A stretch of 30,052 bases of DNA from Dimargaris cristalligena (Eukaryota; Kickxellomycota; Dimargaritomycetes; Dimargaritales; Dimargaritaceae): assembly GCA_027576995.1 (NCBI GenBank), contig JANBQC010000341.1:1-30052 (forward strand), written 5' to 3'. Position numbers and translations under genes: made by a program. The notes beneath the pieces are model-generated. The model had not been told where the DNA came from. It did not search any database and saw nothing but the letters and a program-made list of their open reading frames with translations. Of the stretch, positions 1 to 11,199 are shown in pieces; within the stretch, counting starts at the first letter, position 1; the number at the start of each line of letters is the position of its first letter.

Positions 1-100
1 TCCCAAGTGGTCACCCACCTCAGTACTAAATTGGCTTACACGTACTTAACTTCGCAGATCTAACGGGATACGGTGCTAACACGTGAATATGGCCACAACT
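1..100 (-). rRNA. 5S ribosomal RNA gene, 3' end cut off by the window
   Basis: Read on the minus strand, this stretch begins AGTTGTGGCCATAT, continues through GCACCGTATCCCGT and GAAGTTAAGT (the internal A-box region), and reaches AGGTGGGTGACCACTTGGGA (the C-box region) at base 1. These blocks occur in order and at the spacing of eukaryotic 5S rRNA. About 100 of roughly 119 nt are present; the missing part is the 3' strand of helix I and the T-run terminator. RNA polymerase III would transcribe it from internal promoter elements, so no upstream promoter is expected. It stands alone rather than in an rDNA repeat, as in many fungi with dispersed 5S genes. Because helix I cannot be checked, a recently dead copy is possible. 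Confidence 0.85.
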
Positions 101-753
101 GAAAAAGCTTAATTTCTTTTATCTTTATTGGCTAATATTTTGTAATTATTGCCCCGACATGCCCTATACCTGGGTGTAGGTACTGGGATATCACACACCA
201 TTCAAAGTACCTTATCAATATTAATTGCAGCACTATCAAGTATACAGCATGCCCCAGCCGAAACATTCGATGGTTTACTTAAAGGGTAGGGCTATTACTT
301 ACCACAGCTGAATTAGTGGTTGGGTAGTATTATTTTAGGTGTGTCAAAAGGTCTTACATTTCTAATCAATTCAACTGAAGCTGTCATCTTTTTATGTAAT
401 TGTATTTCTGGGTTGAATTTATCCTTGCCATATCCACTCAGCCAATTGGGTGTACAAGGTGTATATTTTATAAAGTAATAGTTGCATTCCCACCTGGGTA
501 GCAGTATATCCTGAGGTAACTCCCTGCACTTAGCCTCTGTATATATTGAGTACAATCTATTCTCTGTTCTTTCAAACTAATTCGGTATTATTACTAAGAC
601 TAGCTATACCTTTTCTCCCACTTGAATACACCGGGCCCTCCCAGTATCACCGCACTATCCTGCATTTTCAGCTTTCAAACGTTCGACCCTGACCTTTGCC
701 TTCATTTCCGCTACATCGTCTATTTTCCGCATTCTAAACCCACCCAATATAGC
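101..753. other. Intergenic, 5S gene to helicase gene
   Basis: AT-rich DNA upstream of both the minus-strand 5S gene and the plus-strand helicase gene. An 80-codon minus-strand ORF (313-555) shows no motif I recognise and has no supporting splice or promoter context. The final 60 bases before the helicase ATG are C/T-rich, like the leaders of other genes here. No TATA element stands out. Confidence 0.5.
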
Positions 754-3700
754 ATGGCCAAGAAAAAGATCCCAGGTGAGCCATTGTGCCTTATTGTTCA
801 TAGACGGCTTTAGAGATTCCTCTGCATTAGTGCCATGTACTGGAATACCGGCCATAATGCAGCATCGACTACCTTGGTAGAGATCAGAGGCTCGGTCTTC
901 ACATCGGCGCAGACTGAGACCAACTAGGCCATTAAGATTCGAGCTAAGAAATGTTAAACACTTATACCAGGAGACCACTCTCCCCCGTTTTTCCAGTAAT
1001 AATATAAACTAACCATCCCCCCCTCAATATATACTACACTGGTATACCACTACTAGCTCCCGCCGAGGCTCCAAAAAGCACGAAGAAGGGACAAAAACAG
1101 AATGCCGGGTCTGAACCACCCAGCGGGTCCACCAAAGGAAACGGCAAGGCCGGGGCAACATCGGAGGCCGCCGCTCCCGTCCTCCCAAAACCTAGCCTAT
1201 TCCCGGGCTGGACGGGCAAAACCCCCGTAACGATTCTAAACGAATACTGCCGTAAACAGGGCTGGGACCAACCTTCCTTTGACATGAAACGGACGGCCCG
1301 GGGGCATCACGGCACGGTAACTCTGACCCGGCGGCACAAGAAATCCGGCCAAATGACCCAGCTGCGGTGGCAGCCGACCGATCGGCCGGGCTACGAGGCT
1401 GCTAATATTGCCCGCCATATGACCGCGACTTACGCCCTGCATCGACTCTGCGCCCAGGCCCCGCTGTACCGGGTCTTGCCGCCCGACCACCGGGACTATT
1501 GGCACCAGCTTGAAGCGGAGCGTAAAAACGAGCCCCGCGCGGACCAGAACCAGTGGCAGTACGAAGTCGATCCGTTTGCCGCCCATGCCCGCCATCAGCA
1601 GGAACAAGTGGCCATTCGTAAAAGTAAGGCCGATGCCGCCGAAAAACGCGCGAATCCTCCTCCGGAACAGCTCTCAGTATCCACTACATGGCCAATTGCC
1701 GATATGAGCCAGGATAAACGGACTGCATTGGACAGTGTAATCCGCCAGTTCATGGACCAATTCAAAATTTCGGTAAGTACCACTACCTGTCCTAAACAAC
1801 GCTTCAAGACTTTGTCGAATACCTTCTCGTGCTTTTGGATTCGGCAAACGGGTCTGGTCATTGATGCATACGATATAACCGGTCACATTTTATTTAAACG
1901 ATGGTTCTAATGATGGACGCTATTACCCCGAATTTCTTTACTTAAATATTATACTACGATAGGACGACTCCGACCGGTCGGTGCCGGGTCCGGCCGATAA
2001 TACCTCGAAAAGTATTATTGCATCGTTAAGTAAGCTGGGTTTTAAGAAGTCTCACATCGAAGAAGCCCTACAGTTCGCTAATTCCCAACAGGCCGCCCTA
2101 GACTGGCTCTGCCTGCATGTTCCCGAAGACGACCTTCCCAGCGCCGTGCTGGATCGCCAGTACAAGCCCGAGATTACGTTTACCCAACATAATAGAACCT
2201 CCCTGGTGGACAAGTACGCTGTAGATAAAATGGTCGCGTCGGGGTTCCCACGGGGTTTGGCGCAGGCCATTTTCGAGGCCCACCACCGCTGTGTATGGAA
2301 TACGTTTGCAGCCCTCATTGACCGTTTACTAGGCCCCCAACCGACTGCTTCGGATACGGACCAGTTGACCTCGGCGGCTGAGGCGATTGCCGATGAAATG
2401 ATGGCCCTGGCCGCCATCTACGAGCCCCATTTTAAGGCCCTCTCCGACCACTCGTGCGCCATTGAGCTGGACTGGGAACTGCCCAGGTTACCCTCCACCC
2501 AGACAAAAACTCCCCCATCGGCTATCATTGAAATCCATTTTTCGGACTCGCTGGACTACCCACGTGCCGCCCCGGCCTTTATTTTCCTAGGTACCGGCTT
2601 TCCGGCGTATCTGCGTCTGTACATCACCCAACAATTAAACCGGGCCGCCCGGGAGCAGTTCTGCGGTGATCCGATGGTGTTTTCCGTGCTTGAACACGGT
2701 CGGGAATCTATCGCTGCTTGGTTGGCATCCCCACCACCGCTCCATACTATCGTGGCACCCCTCACCGATGGACCTGCATCCACTGCGAATTATAATCCAG
2801 CTTCAACCACACCTTTGCTACCAAAGGCGGACTCCAACTCCGTCATGACGCCCCGCTCTAAACCGTCGAGCCGGACCTCTCGGGGAATGACCAAACGGTC
2901 CTGGTGGAATTTGGCCACCCAGCACTGTACTACTCAAGCTACCCCGGCCTACCAAAGGATGTTGGCCCGTCGGGCCCAGTTGCCGTCCTGGCAGTACCGG
3001 GACAAGATTCTCACCTCCCTGGCCAGGCACCAGGTTATTGTGATTAGTGGTGCTACCGGGTGTGGTAAAACCACCCAGATTCCCCAGTTCCTTCTCGATC
3101 ACTGTTTGGCCTCTTACTACCCCGACACCGCCCAACGGGAAGAAGGAACGTCGGGTCCGCAGTCCCTGCGGTTATCGGGCAAGATTATTTGTACGCAACC
3201 GCGACGGATCAGTGCAGTTGGTGTGGCGCAGCGAGTGGCGGACGAACGCTGTGAAGCCCTCGGACAAGCCGTGGGTTTTGCCGTGCGGGGTCAATCCACC
3301 ATTGGTCCGGACACCTGCCTTCAGTTCTGCACTACCGGGGTGTTGTTGCGCATGCTACTTAGTGACCCTACCCTGGCCTCGGTGAGCTGTATCATCGTGG
3401 ACGAGGTTCACGAGCGATCGGTAGATAGTGATTTCTTGCTTATTATTCTCCGGGAACTAATCCCCCAGCGCCCTGACCTGCGTGTCATCCTGATGAGTGC
3501 TACGCTCGATAGTGACCAGTTCAAACTCTACTTCGGGACTCCGGTGGCGTTGGCCATTCCGGGCTTTACCTACCCGGTTACCCAGGTATACCCCGAAGAT
3601 CTTTTCCGGGCCGATACGTTGGCGACTAAATGGAAAGGTGGGACTTTACAGAAGGCAACGGGCGGGTCCCCGCCGTTCCCTTCGGCCTACAAGGGATCCC

Positions 3701-5605
3701 GGGACCGACAGCTGTCCGAGAAAGACCAAGAGAGGATCCGGCCCTACACTAAAACCGGATTACCCCAATCGGCGGCGTTGGCTTTATGCCAGCTAGATGG
3801 TGACAATGGCCGGGGCCAAGTGGACTACGGCTGGATCGCCCAGCTGGTCCTCTTTATTGACCAGTATTCCCAGAACCGCCAAGAGGCCATCCTTATTTTC
3901 TTATCCGGAGTTCGTGAGATCAGCACCTGTATCGACGCATTAGAGCGCGAGAACCCAAAAGGATCGGCCTGGGATATTTTTCCGCTACATGCCAACCTTT
4001 CCTCCGCCGAACAAGGCCGCGTCTTCCGGGCCCCGACGGCCGGTCGCCGTAAGGTGGTGGTGGCCACCAATGTTGCCGAAACCAGTATTACCATCGATGA
4101 CATCGTCTACGTTATCGACTCCGGTCGGCTAAAGGAAACGCAGTACGATAGTGAGACGGGGCTCACCCGCCTGGTCGAAACCTGGGCCGCCCGGGCGGCT
4201 TGTCAACAGCGCCAGGGGCGGGCGGGTCGGGTCCAGCCCGGTATTTGCTTCAAACTATTTACGCACCACAGCCAGGAGCACACCATGGCGGCCCACCAGC
4301 AACCCGAACTACTGCGGACTTCCCTGGAGCAGCTGAGTCTGCAAATCAAGGCTCTAGGCCGGCCGGACGTCGGCGCCTTCCTGCAAAAAGCTCTGAATCC
4401 ACCTCCGATGGGCGCCATCGACCGGGCCTTGGCGCTGTTGACCGAAATGTCGCTCCTGGATTCGGTGACGGGAGTGTTAACCACCCTAGGTCAACACGTT
4501 TCGGCCCTCCCCGTCGATATTCGCTTGGCCAAAATGCTCATCTTCGCGACCCTCTTCCGCTGTACCGAACCCGGTCTGACGGTCGCGGCCCTCCTGGCTG
4601 TGGGGTCGCCGTTCCGAGGGATACCGATGGATAAGCGTGACGACGTGATCAACTTGCGCCGGCAAGTGGTGGCGGGATCGACCACCCCCAGCGATTTGCT
4701 CGCTGACGCCCATTTCGTTCAGCAGTGGGAACAGCTGCAGTCCAAAGAGGGTCGCAAGTCCGGTGGCTCCGCCCGGCAGTACGCCCGGGAGAATTATCTG
4801 TCCTACCCGGTTTTACTGGAAATCCGTCAGTTCAAACGGTCCCTGTTAGACGGGCTAAAAACTATCGGATTCGTGCCCGCCGGTGTGACCCGGATCGCGG
4901 ACGATCCGGGACTCAATGGACAGGCCGATAAGGAAACGCTGGTCCAGGCGGTAATATTGGCTGGTCTGTATCCTAATGTGGTCCACGTCCGCCTACCTGA
5001 CAAAAAATACGAACAGAGCGTATCGGGTACCGTTCAACGCGAGGCCGAGGCTAAGCAGTTGCGGTACTATACGGGTGACGGAGGTAAGTCTATTCCTATG
5101 GCAAGGTTGATTGCTGATTTAGCGTTAGTGGCCGTGTATCTATATTAGTGGTGCCTATTGCTGGAGTATCGACTTGCTCACCACCTCCTTTTATATATAT
5201 ACCTATATTTATATATTTCTGATACGTACTCCCTCCCCTCCAGATCGCGTTTTCCTTCATCCATCGTCGGTACTCTTCCACTGCAATCGGATCCCGTCCC
5301 AGTTCGTGGTCTATTTCAGCAAATCCGTGACCACCAAGATCTTCCTCCGGGACGCTACCGTGGTGGGTATTTATGCCCTGCTATTCTTCGGTGGTGCCAT
5401 TGAAGTCGACCACGCCCGTAAAATTGTCCGGGTGGGCCCTTGGATTCAATTGCGGGCCTGGCCTCGGATCGGGGTTCTGGTGAACTACCTGCGTAAACTG
5501 ATGGACCGGCTCCTTCAGGCGAAGATTCAGGATCCCCAGCTGGATATTGCCAACCACCCGGTCACTAGGGCCATTGTTGACCTTATTGAAAGTGATGGGG
5601 TATGA
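754..5605 (+). CDS. DHX57: DHX57/Ucp12-type DExH-box RNA helicase (dsRBD-like, UBA, RWD, helicase, OB-fold)
   Basis: Four exons: 754-775, 1057-1772, 1963-5083 and 5244-5605 (introns 281, 190 and 160 nt). They join to 4221 nt and 1406 aa, close to human DHX57 and yeast YLR419W. The start is MAKKKIPG in a 22-nt first exon. Domains in order: a dsRBD-like region (about 55-135, with LNEYCRKQGW), UBA (about 259-302), a second UBA-like helix set (about 318-360), RWD (about 381-510), then the DEAH/RHA helicase. Motifs seen: I GATGCGKTT (609-617), Ia TQPRR, II DEVH (726-729), III SAT (758-760), V ATNVAETSITIDD and VI QRQGRAGR (995-1002). HA2/OB-fold regions follow, with FLHPSSV just after the last splice. 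The family hydrolyses NTP to remodel RNA-protein complexes, and DHX57/DHX29-like members act around ribosomes. DEVH instead of DEAH is usual for this subfamily. No break is visible. Confidence 0.93.
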
Positions 5606-5886
5606 TTTTGAGACTGTTCGTTTAGCATTCACCAGTAAAAATGAATGCGGAGGCCTACAACCTATAAACAGAGCTCGGCTTGATTAAATGAAGTGATCGT
5701 TTAAGGCAAGGGACATGTCTATGCTGTGTTTTTGTTTGCTTGAGGTCGTCGTATATCAGGTCTACCATCGAATCTGATATACTGGAAGGAGTCGGAAGAT
5801 ACCGGCCAACTGATAATGTGAACTGAGTATGCCTCGGTAAAATACATTTACTCCCAGTGCACTTGAAGATCTTATTAAAGCAATAC

Positions 5887-5892
5887 AATAAA
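5887..5892 (+). terminator. Possible polyadenylation signal of the helicase gene
   Basis: AATAAA lies about 280 nt after the helicase stop codon and is the first clear match downstream. The distance is longer than at the other genes here, so the true cleavage site may lie nearer and use a weaker signal. Confidence 0.3.
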
Positions 5893-7231
5893 ATGTACCA
5901 TGGACAGTGGGTACTAATTAACAGTGGGCTTGAAGTGAGTTCCTAGCCAATGGTGGGAGGCTATGGAAGTAGCTGAAAACAATACGATCGCCGTTGAGCT
6001 ATTAGTGGCATTCCACTCAGTGAAAGCAGACTGAAGACTGGAAAAATGAATCAAAAAAATCTATAGTAGCGAGGAGCAATTTATGGGGGGATATGAAGTG
6101 CCCCCATGACAGTGATCCTAAAGGCTGATTTCTAAGTAGACCCTCTTGGGAGCAGGGTTAATAATATATATATTTAAAATCCCGTCGATAACAGAGAGAA
6201 ATACATGTATTTGAGTTAATGGTAACGAAAATTTTTGATACTCAATCAGACCAAGTCGGCTGAAGATGGTGTTGGTATAGAAGGGCATTTAAACCAATAA
6301 CCGCCCATAACGAATAATGAGTAATCACGGAGTACAGTCGAAAAGATGTGTCATTAAGTTAATGAGCGATCCATCCGTGGAAATCAAGTTTTCTCGCTTG
6401 GTCTATGCTTAAACTAATGGTACTAAGCTTTAGTGCCAACCATTGCTAAATTTCCTGATGATAATTTAAATGAGTGGAGCTATAAGTTTTCGACCGAACA
6501 GCGGCGGTGCAAGTTGAATAGGTCGCGCTGCATCATGCATCGGAAGGTTTTTTTGTTAATAGCCACATGCGGCTACTCTTGGGGGGAAATATCTGACTAT
6601 AAAAGGCAAATAGGTGACAAAAAGGCCGCATTTGTAATGAGCCCCCCAATTGAACTCGGAGGGGGCTGTCCCTAATTTTTCCAACGGACTCTCTTCACTC
6701 ACACTATTAACAGAAAAACAACCGGCACTACCTTTCCTTTGGCTAAACGACTACTACTGGTCTAATGGCAGGACAATTTTAGTTGTGTTTCATCCCAGCA
6801 ACTGGGGTTTAGATGCAGTCCCACGTGACTTTACCCCACCCTCCCAGTTTGTGACGGCCCTGCGCAATCACATCGCGCCAACATCGAGTAGCATCCCTGC
6901 TATTCTATCTATTTACCTTACACGGGGTGGTAGATCCCCCCTCCCTTCCCTCTCATCGGGTGCAGTAGTCGAGTCACCCAATACTAATATGGATAACAAT
7001 CGACATTGTACATAAATGGGATGGAGAAAGGCTGAAATGAAAAGCACTATGGGGAAATCACCCGGTTCTCCGCGACCGCAGTGAACATAAAACAATACCA
7101 ACGGACTCGGGCTGACCAGGAATTCAGCCTCTACTAGACGTATCCATATCCAGACTGGGAACCCACAGCCGTCTGCGGTAAGGGAAAGGAGGGCACGAAC
7201 TCTCCGGGTCCGTAGGAACATGCGCATATAG

Positions 7232-7252
7232 ATATATATATATATATATATA
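7232..7252. repeat. (AT)n microsatellite
   Basis: Uninterrupted alternating AT of about 21 bases in the region upstream of the Nudix gene. It is a simple repeat with no sign of another role. Confidence 0.9.
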
Positions 7253-7533
7253 ACCCAGGCACCTTACAACTGGTCTGGTTTTTTTCTATATATGCTAGTA
7301 ATGTGTGTATTATCCCTTAAATCTATCCTATATTCCACATAGCAAACAGCGCCAGTCTCTCTGCTTCTTTGCTCGCCTAAACACCCATCGGTTTTATCTT
7401 GCTATTACTGTACCCTTCTCCCTCACCGCCTTTGTGAGCTTTATTTCTTTATTCCTCTGTTTTAATACGGCCATTTAGTCCGCCGCATTGCCCGCGTTTG
7501 AATTTCACCCAGTCTGTTTAGTAACTAGTAGTC

Positions 7534-9363
7534 ATGGGAAACCCCGACCAATGCAGTTCAACAAAGGCCGAGACTGTTTCGGCCCTGGTGCCGCCCCCCT
7601 CCGGCTTACCCGCCCCTGCACCCCTAGAGCTACGCCCCGGCGTCCAAATACCGCCCCTCCACTTGCCGGACGTGGGCCTGCAATTCAGCCAGCATTTCGG
7701 GGGTGGCCGATGGCTCGATTTAATTGAAATCAGCTACACACATCCCGTCACCCTTCCAACACCCACCCCTCCTACTCCTTCCATTGCTATTAACCGGGCT
7801 TCCCCGGCGACCACTTCATGCCGGGGCCACCTAGTTGCTTTGGACTCGTATCCACCACCGACTACCAACGGTGCTTCGGGGACTAAACCCGAGTCCTCGG
7901 CTAGTTTAGCGCCGTCGCTCACCGGAACCGGGTTTCGCACCCAAAAGTATGAAATTTGCTACCGCTGTCACAACAAAAAAGTAGTCGACGGGACTGCCCT
8001 GGCCACGGAGCCCATTGAAGGTAAGGGAGGAGGAGGAGAGAGACGCATGGCCCTGCCGCACCGCTAGATAATGACGACACCCCTTGGTTTAGCCGTCCTG
8101 ATTGGAGGCACCAATCCCCTCTCCTTCATGGTTTGCCTATCTAGTAAAACTAATATGTATGGCTTCTTTATTCCATGCACCCGTCTGCGCTATGGGGCCG
8201 TCCGTCAACTATAGCGGCCGATATGATTGCGATTATCCGGAAACCCCAGGAACCACCGCGCATTGTATTGGTGGTCCAGTTCCGGCCGGCCACTGGCCAG
8301 TACACTATCGAGTGGCCTTCGGGTAAGTCCACTTCCCCCCCCTGCTCTTACGAATTAATGACTTCATTGAATCTTCCCGCCACCCAAGACAATCTTCCCC
8401 CCTGGGACTTATATGGGTCGCCCGAATGCGGGCAGGTAAATGGAAGTGTTTGCTGGAATGTTTTCCGCATGCCCAAACTGACTCGTCTCCCTTTGTGAAC
8501 AAAGGGGTATGGATAACACTAACTCACCATTCTAATCAATGATATATCTGATTCGATGACCAATTTACGATGCGGCGCTTAATCATCGTCTTGGGCCGAA
8601 TGCCTCATACTTAATTACAAACCAGGCTTGATTGATTGCAATGAATCTATTGAACAGGCCGCACTCCGCGAACTAAAAGAGGAGACGGGCTATGTCGGTC
8701 AAGTGGTATCCATAAGCCCGGCCATGACCTGTGAGCCGGGAATGTCCAGCTCTCGGTGTTGTATCGTGGAAGTAGAGGTAAGACCATGGGATCTCTACAT
8801 AGTATAGCTGCGGCCGTAAATAGATCATCTGGCAAATACAAGCGATTTGGCGGCTTGAAACACTCTTCTCACCTGGGAACCGATACTAGCCGTATTTTGC
8901 GGCTTTTGTTGTTGCTTATTAATTCACCAACATACTATAATACTAGGTGGACGGAACGCTTCCTGTCAACTTGAAACCACAGACCCAGTTGGAAGACGAC
9001 GAATGGAGCTTACAAACTATCACACTTTCATTGGACAACCTTTTGGAATCGCTACTTGGTAGGTGAATATGCCTTTTTCTTCTAGCTATGCCTCTCTATA
9101 CAACTATAAACACATTCCTGTGAATTGATCAACATTGAAACAATTCGACCTTTTTTCTCCTGCTACTATCCCAATCCGGGCTATATTCCCCCCAGCTGCC
9201 ATTGAACTTTGGGATTAATTAATAATTTGTCAATATTTACCCATACCGCAACCCAGCCCTGTCGCAGCACTACACACCGAAACTTGTGGTCGATTCACGC
9301 CTCTACAACTATGCGGCGGGCTTTGCCGCTGCACGGCGTTTTCAAGCACGGGAGTCTTCCTAA
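7534..9363 (+). CDS. YSA1: Nudix hydrolase, ADP-ribose/ADP-sugar pyrophosphatase type
   Basis: Five exons: 7534-8020, 8215-8322, 8626-8777, 8947-9058 and 9257-9363, joining to 966 nt and 321 aa in consistent phase. The product resembles NUDT5/Ysa1, which split ADP-ribose and related ADP-sugars into AMP and a sugar phosphate. Seen: the family's early W-L-x-L-x-x-I-S-Y strand (about 60-69), VQFRPATGQYTIEWPSG before the third exon, then a complete Nudix box at 199-221 (G199, E205, R213-E214, E217-E218-T-G) that binds the metal ions. VVDSRLYNYAAGFAAA near the C-terminus matches the family's last helix. The protein is about 100 aa longer than usual because of a Pro/Ser/Thr-rich stretch at about 71-133. 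The next gene is convergent, with 415 bp between stops. ADP-ribose is the likely substrate by family, not shown here. Confidence 0.9.
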
Positions 9364-9778
9364 ATTGTAAAGATGATGACCATCACAATCTACATATCGG
9401 GCACCTCTTCATCGTTCTTCGCTATCCATTGCCCCATGACGTTAACAAATATGTCATTCCCGGGATTACTTTAACCAAAAGAGGTTACTGGCTTCTTCAT
9501 CGGGACCGATACCCACTTCCGGTCGTCCCTGCTGTTTTTATTTTTATTTTAGTAATGAGTCATAGGTAGATACGCAATACACTTTTTTACCTGCTGACAA
9601 CGGTATTTTTATTATACAATACTGCCCAGGTCTTGGTGAATGATTTTTTGAATATCTATTAAAACCATGTATTAAAAACGTCCCTACGCTTAACAGTGAT
9701 ACCCGGTGTAATCTAAGAGAGTATATACGGATGATATTAGACAGGGCGAAGTTATCAACTATAACAAAAAAGAAATAC
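9364..9778. other. Convergent 3' intergenic, Nudix gene and DusA gene
   Basis: AT-rich 415 bp between two stop codons, serving as 3' flank for both genes. On the minus strand, AATAAA matches lie at 9608-9613 and in the T-rich tract near 9535-9550 and may serve the DusA gene. No ORF of note. Confidence 0.6.
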
Positions 9779-11199
9779 CTAAGCGGATGCCGAAGTAGCC
9801 AGGAGTTCGACCGGCTCCAGTCCTGCCTCGGCTATGCCATCGAGAGGGTCGGGACCCGCCCATGTTGTTGTTGGGGCGCCAATGAGCGGAGTTTGGGTCT
9901 GCAGGGAAGCCTCTTCCAGGCACTCCCTAATTAATTGGGAACAGGCCATCGACTGGGCTGATTTCTGGGCTATCCGCCGTCCGAGCAAACCCCGGAAAAT
10001 ACGACCCAGTCGATCACCGTAGAGATGATGGACTGGACGGCTCAGCAAACTTAGGGACCGGGCCCGATGCTCAATCTGTTCCCGGTCGACATACGCCAAA
10101 TAAACGGGCAAAATCCGGTCCCTAAGCCGCGTCCGGTCGGCCACGGTACCCTCTAAATCGCAGGCCAAGTCATGCAAAAAGAGGGGATCCTTCATGATTT
10201 TACGACCCAGCATGACACCGTCCATGACTTTTAAATGGGTTCGGACTGTCGCTAAATCCGCAATGCCACCATTGATATCCACCGTCAGGTCGGGGAACCG
10301 CGCCTTGAGCCGATATGCCCGGTCGTAATTCAAGGGGGGTACGGTGAGGTTCTTTTTGGCTTTGATATTTTGGAGAAGCGCTTTGCGGGCGTGAATAATC
10401 ACATGGCGGACGGCGGTTCGGCTGGTGAGTTGGTGGATAAAATCGTCCAAAAAATCCTGACTGTCTAAGTCATCAACACCGATGCGGCATTTAATACTAA
10501 GCGGAAGGCTAGAAACGGCACTAATGGCCCGACAAATGGACACTACCAAGTCGGGGTCTTTCATCAGCACAGCCCCGTATTTACAGTGCTAACATGGGTA
10601 TGAATATATCTGATCGATTAGTGTATACCCAATCAACATATATATATATATATATATAATGGAAGGCGAGGGGGGGGAGAGTATTCCCCAAAAATCAATA
10701 CTAGGATCATAAGCGAGTATAGACCAAAATACAGGCCTGCTATTATTTGAAGAAGGGCGATGAAAAAGGGGTGGGGGTCGAGACTTACTTGAACTTTTTC
10801 GCTGGGACAGCCTAAATTCAAATTCAACGCTCGTACGCCATAGTTTTCCAGAATTTCCGCGGCCCGGGCCATGAATTCGGGTTCGTTGCCACCTAATTGC
10901 ACCACGAGCTGATCGGGTACTGGGGGACCCATGAGTTGGTAGAGCTGCTCGCGTTTACCCAGCACCGCCCGGGCGTGGAGCATTTCGGTGTACAGGGTAG
11001 GTCGGTTGGAAATGAGGCTGCACATGTGGTTGAAATGGCGGTCGGTAACGTCTACCATGGGGGCTACACTGACGGGCCGATGCACGGCCGGGCGAGTGGA
11101 ATGCCGGCGGAGGCCAGTCGTCGTCACCGCAAGGACCCGGTGGCGGCCAGGGGAGGAAGAGGCGCAGAAGCCGGCGGTGGTGATTCGCAAGCCTAGCAT
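9779..11199 (-). CDS. dusA: DusA-type tRNA-dihydrouridine synthase, probably mitochondrial
   Basis: Two exons on the minus strand: 11199-10789 and 10588-9779 (200-nt intron), 406 aa. The splice joins GCPSEKVQ to HCKYGAVLM, rebuilding a conserved block without loss. Dus enzymes reduce specific uridines in tRNA D-loops using FMN and NADPH. VAPMVDVTDRHF (45-56) opens the FMN-binding TIM barrel. C131 in GCPS is the expected catalytic cysteine. IKCRIGVDD, IIHARKALLQ, INGGI and GVMLGRKIM follow. The HARKA-plus-LLQ arrangement and the early YTEM motif are those of bacterial DusA (U20/U20a) rather than fungal Dus1-4. The first 44 residues are rich in Arg, Ser and Thr with no Asp or Glu, which looks like a mitochondrial presequence (inference). 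E. coli DusA is about 345 aa; the excess lies at both ends. The intron holds an (AT)n tract. Confidence 0.88.
10638..10659. repeat. (AT)n microsatellite in the DusA intron
   Basis: About 21 bases of alternating AT within the only intron of the DusA gene. It lies away from both splice sites, so no effect on splicing is expected. Confidence 0.85.

Larger units (their letters stand above)
5606..7533. other. Intergenic, helicase to Nudix gene
   Basis: About 1.9 kb without a recognisable gene. Two plus-strand ORFs overlap in different frames (6433-6675 and 6650-7015, 80 and 121 codons) and one lies on the minus strand (5655-5888); none shows a known motif. The 6700-6960 part is richer in G+C than its surroundings and could be an unassigned exon or a decayed gene. 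An (AT)n tract lies at 7232-7252. The last 200 bases before 7534 are C/T-rich, fitting a leader or promoter. Confidence 0.4.

Noticed and set aside
313..555. 80-codon minus-strand ORF near the 5S gene
   Set aside because: No recognisable motif, no splice or promoter context, and length is within chance for this sequence.
4200..4634. 144-codon ORF inside the helicase gene in another frame
   Set aside because: Shadow of the long G+C-rich helicase exon, which has full motif support in its own frame.
8323..8625. Possible snoRNA in Nudix intron 2
   Set aside because: AATGATAT and CTGA strings occur but are only a few bases apart, too close for a C/D snoRNA.
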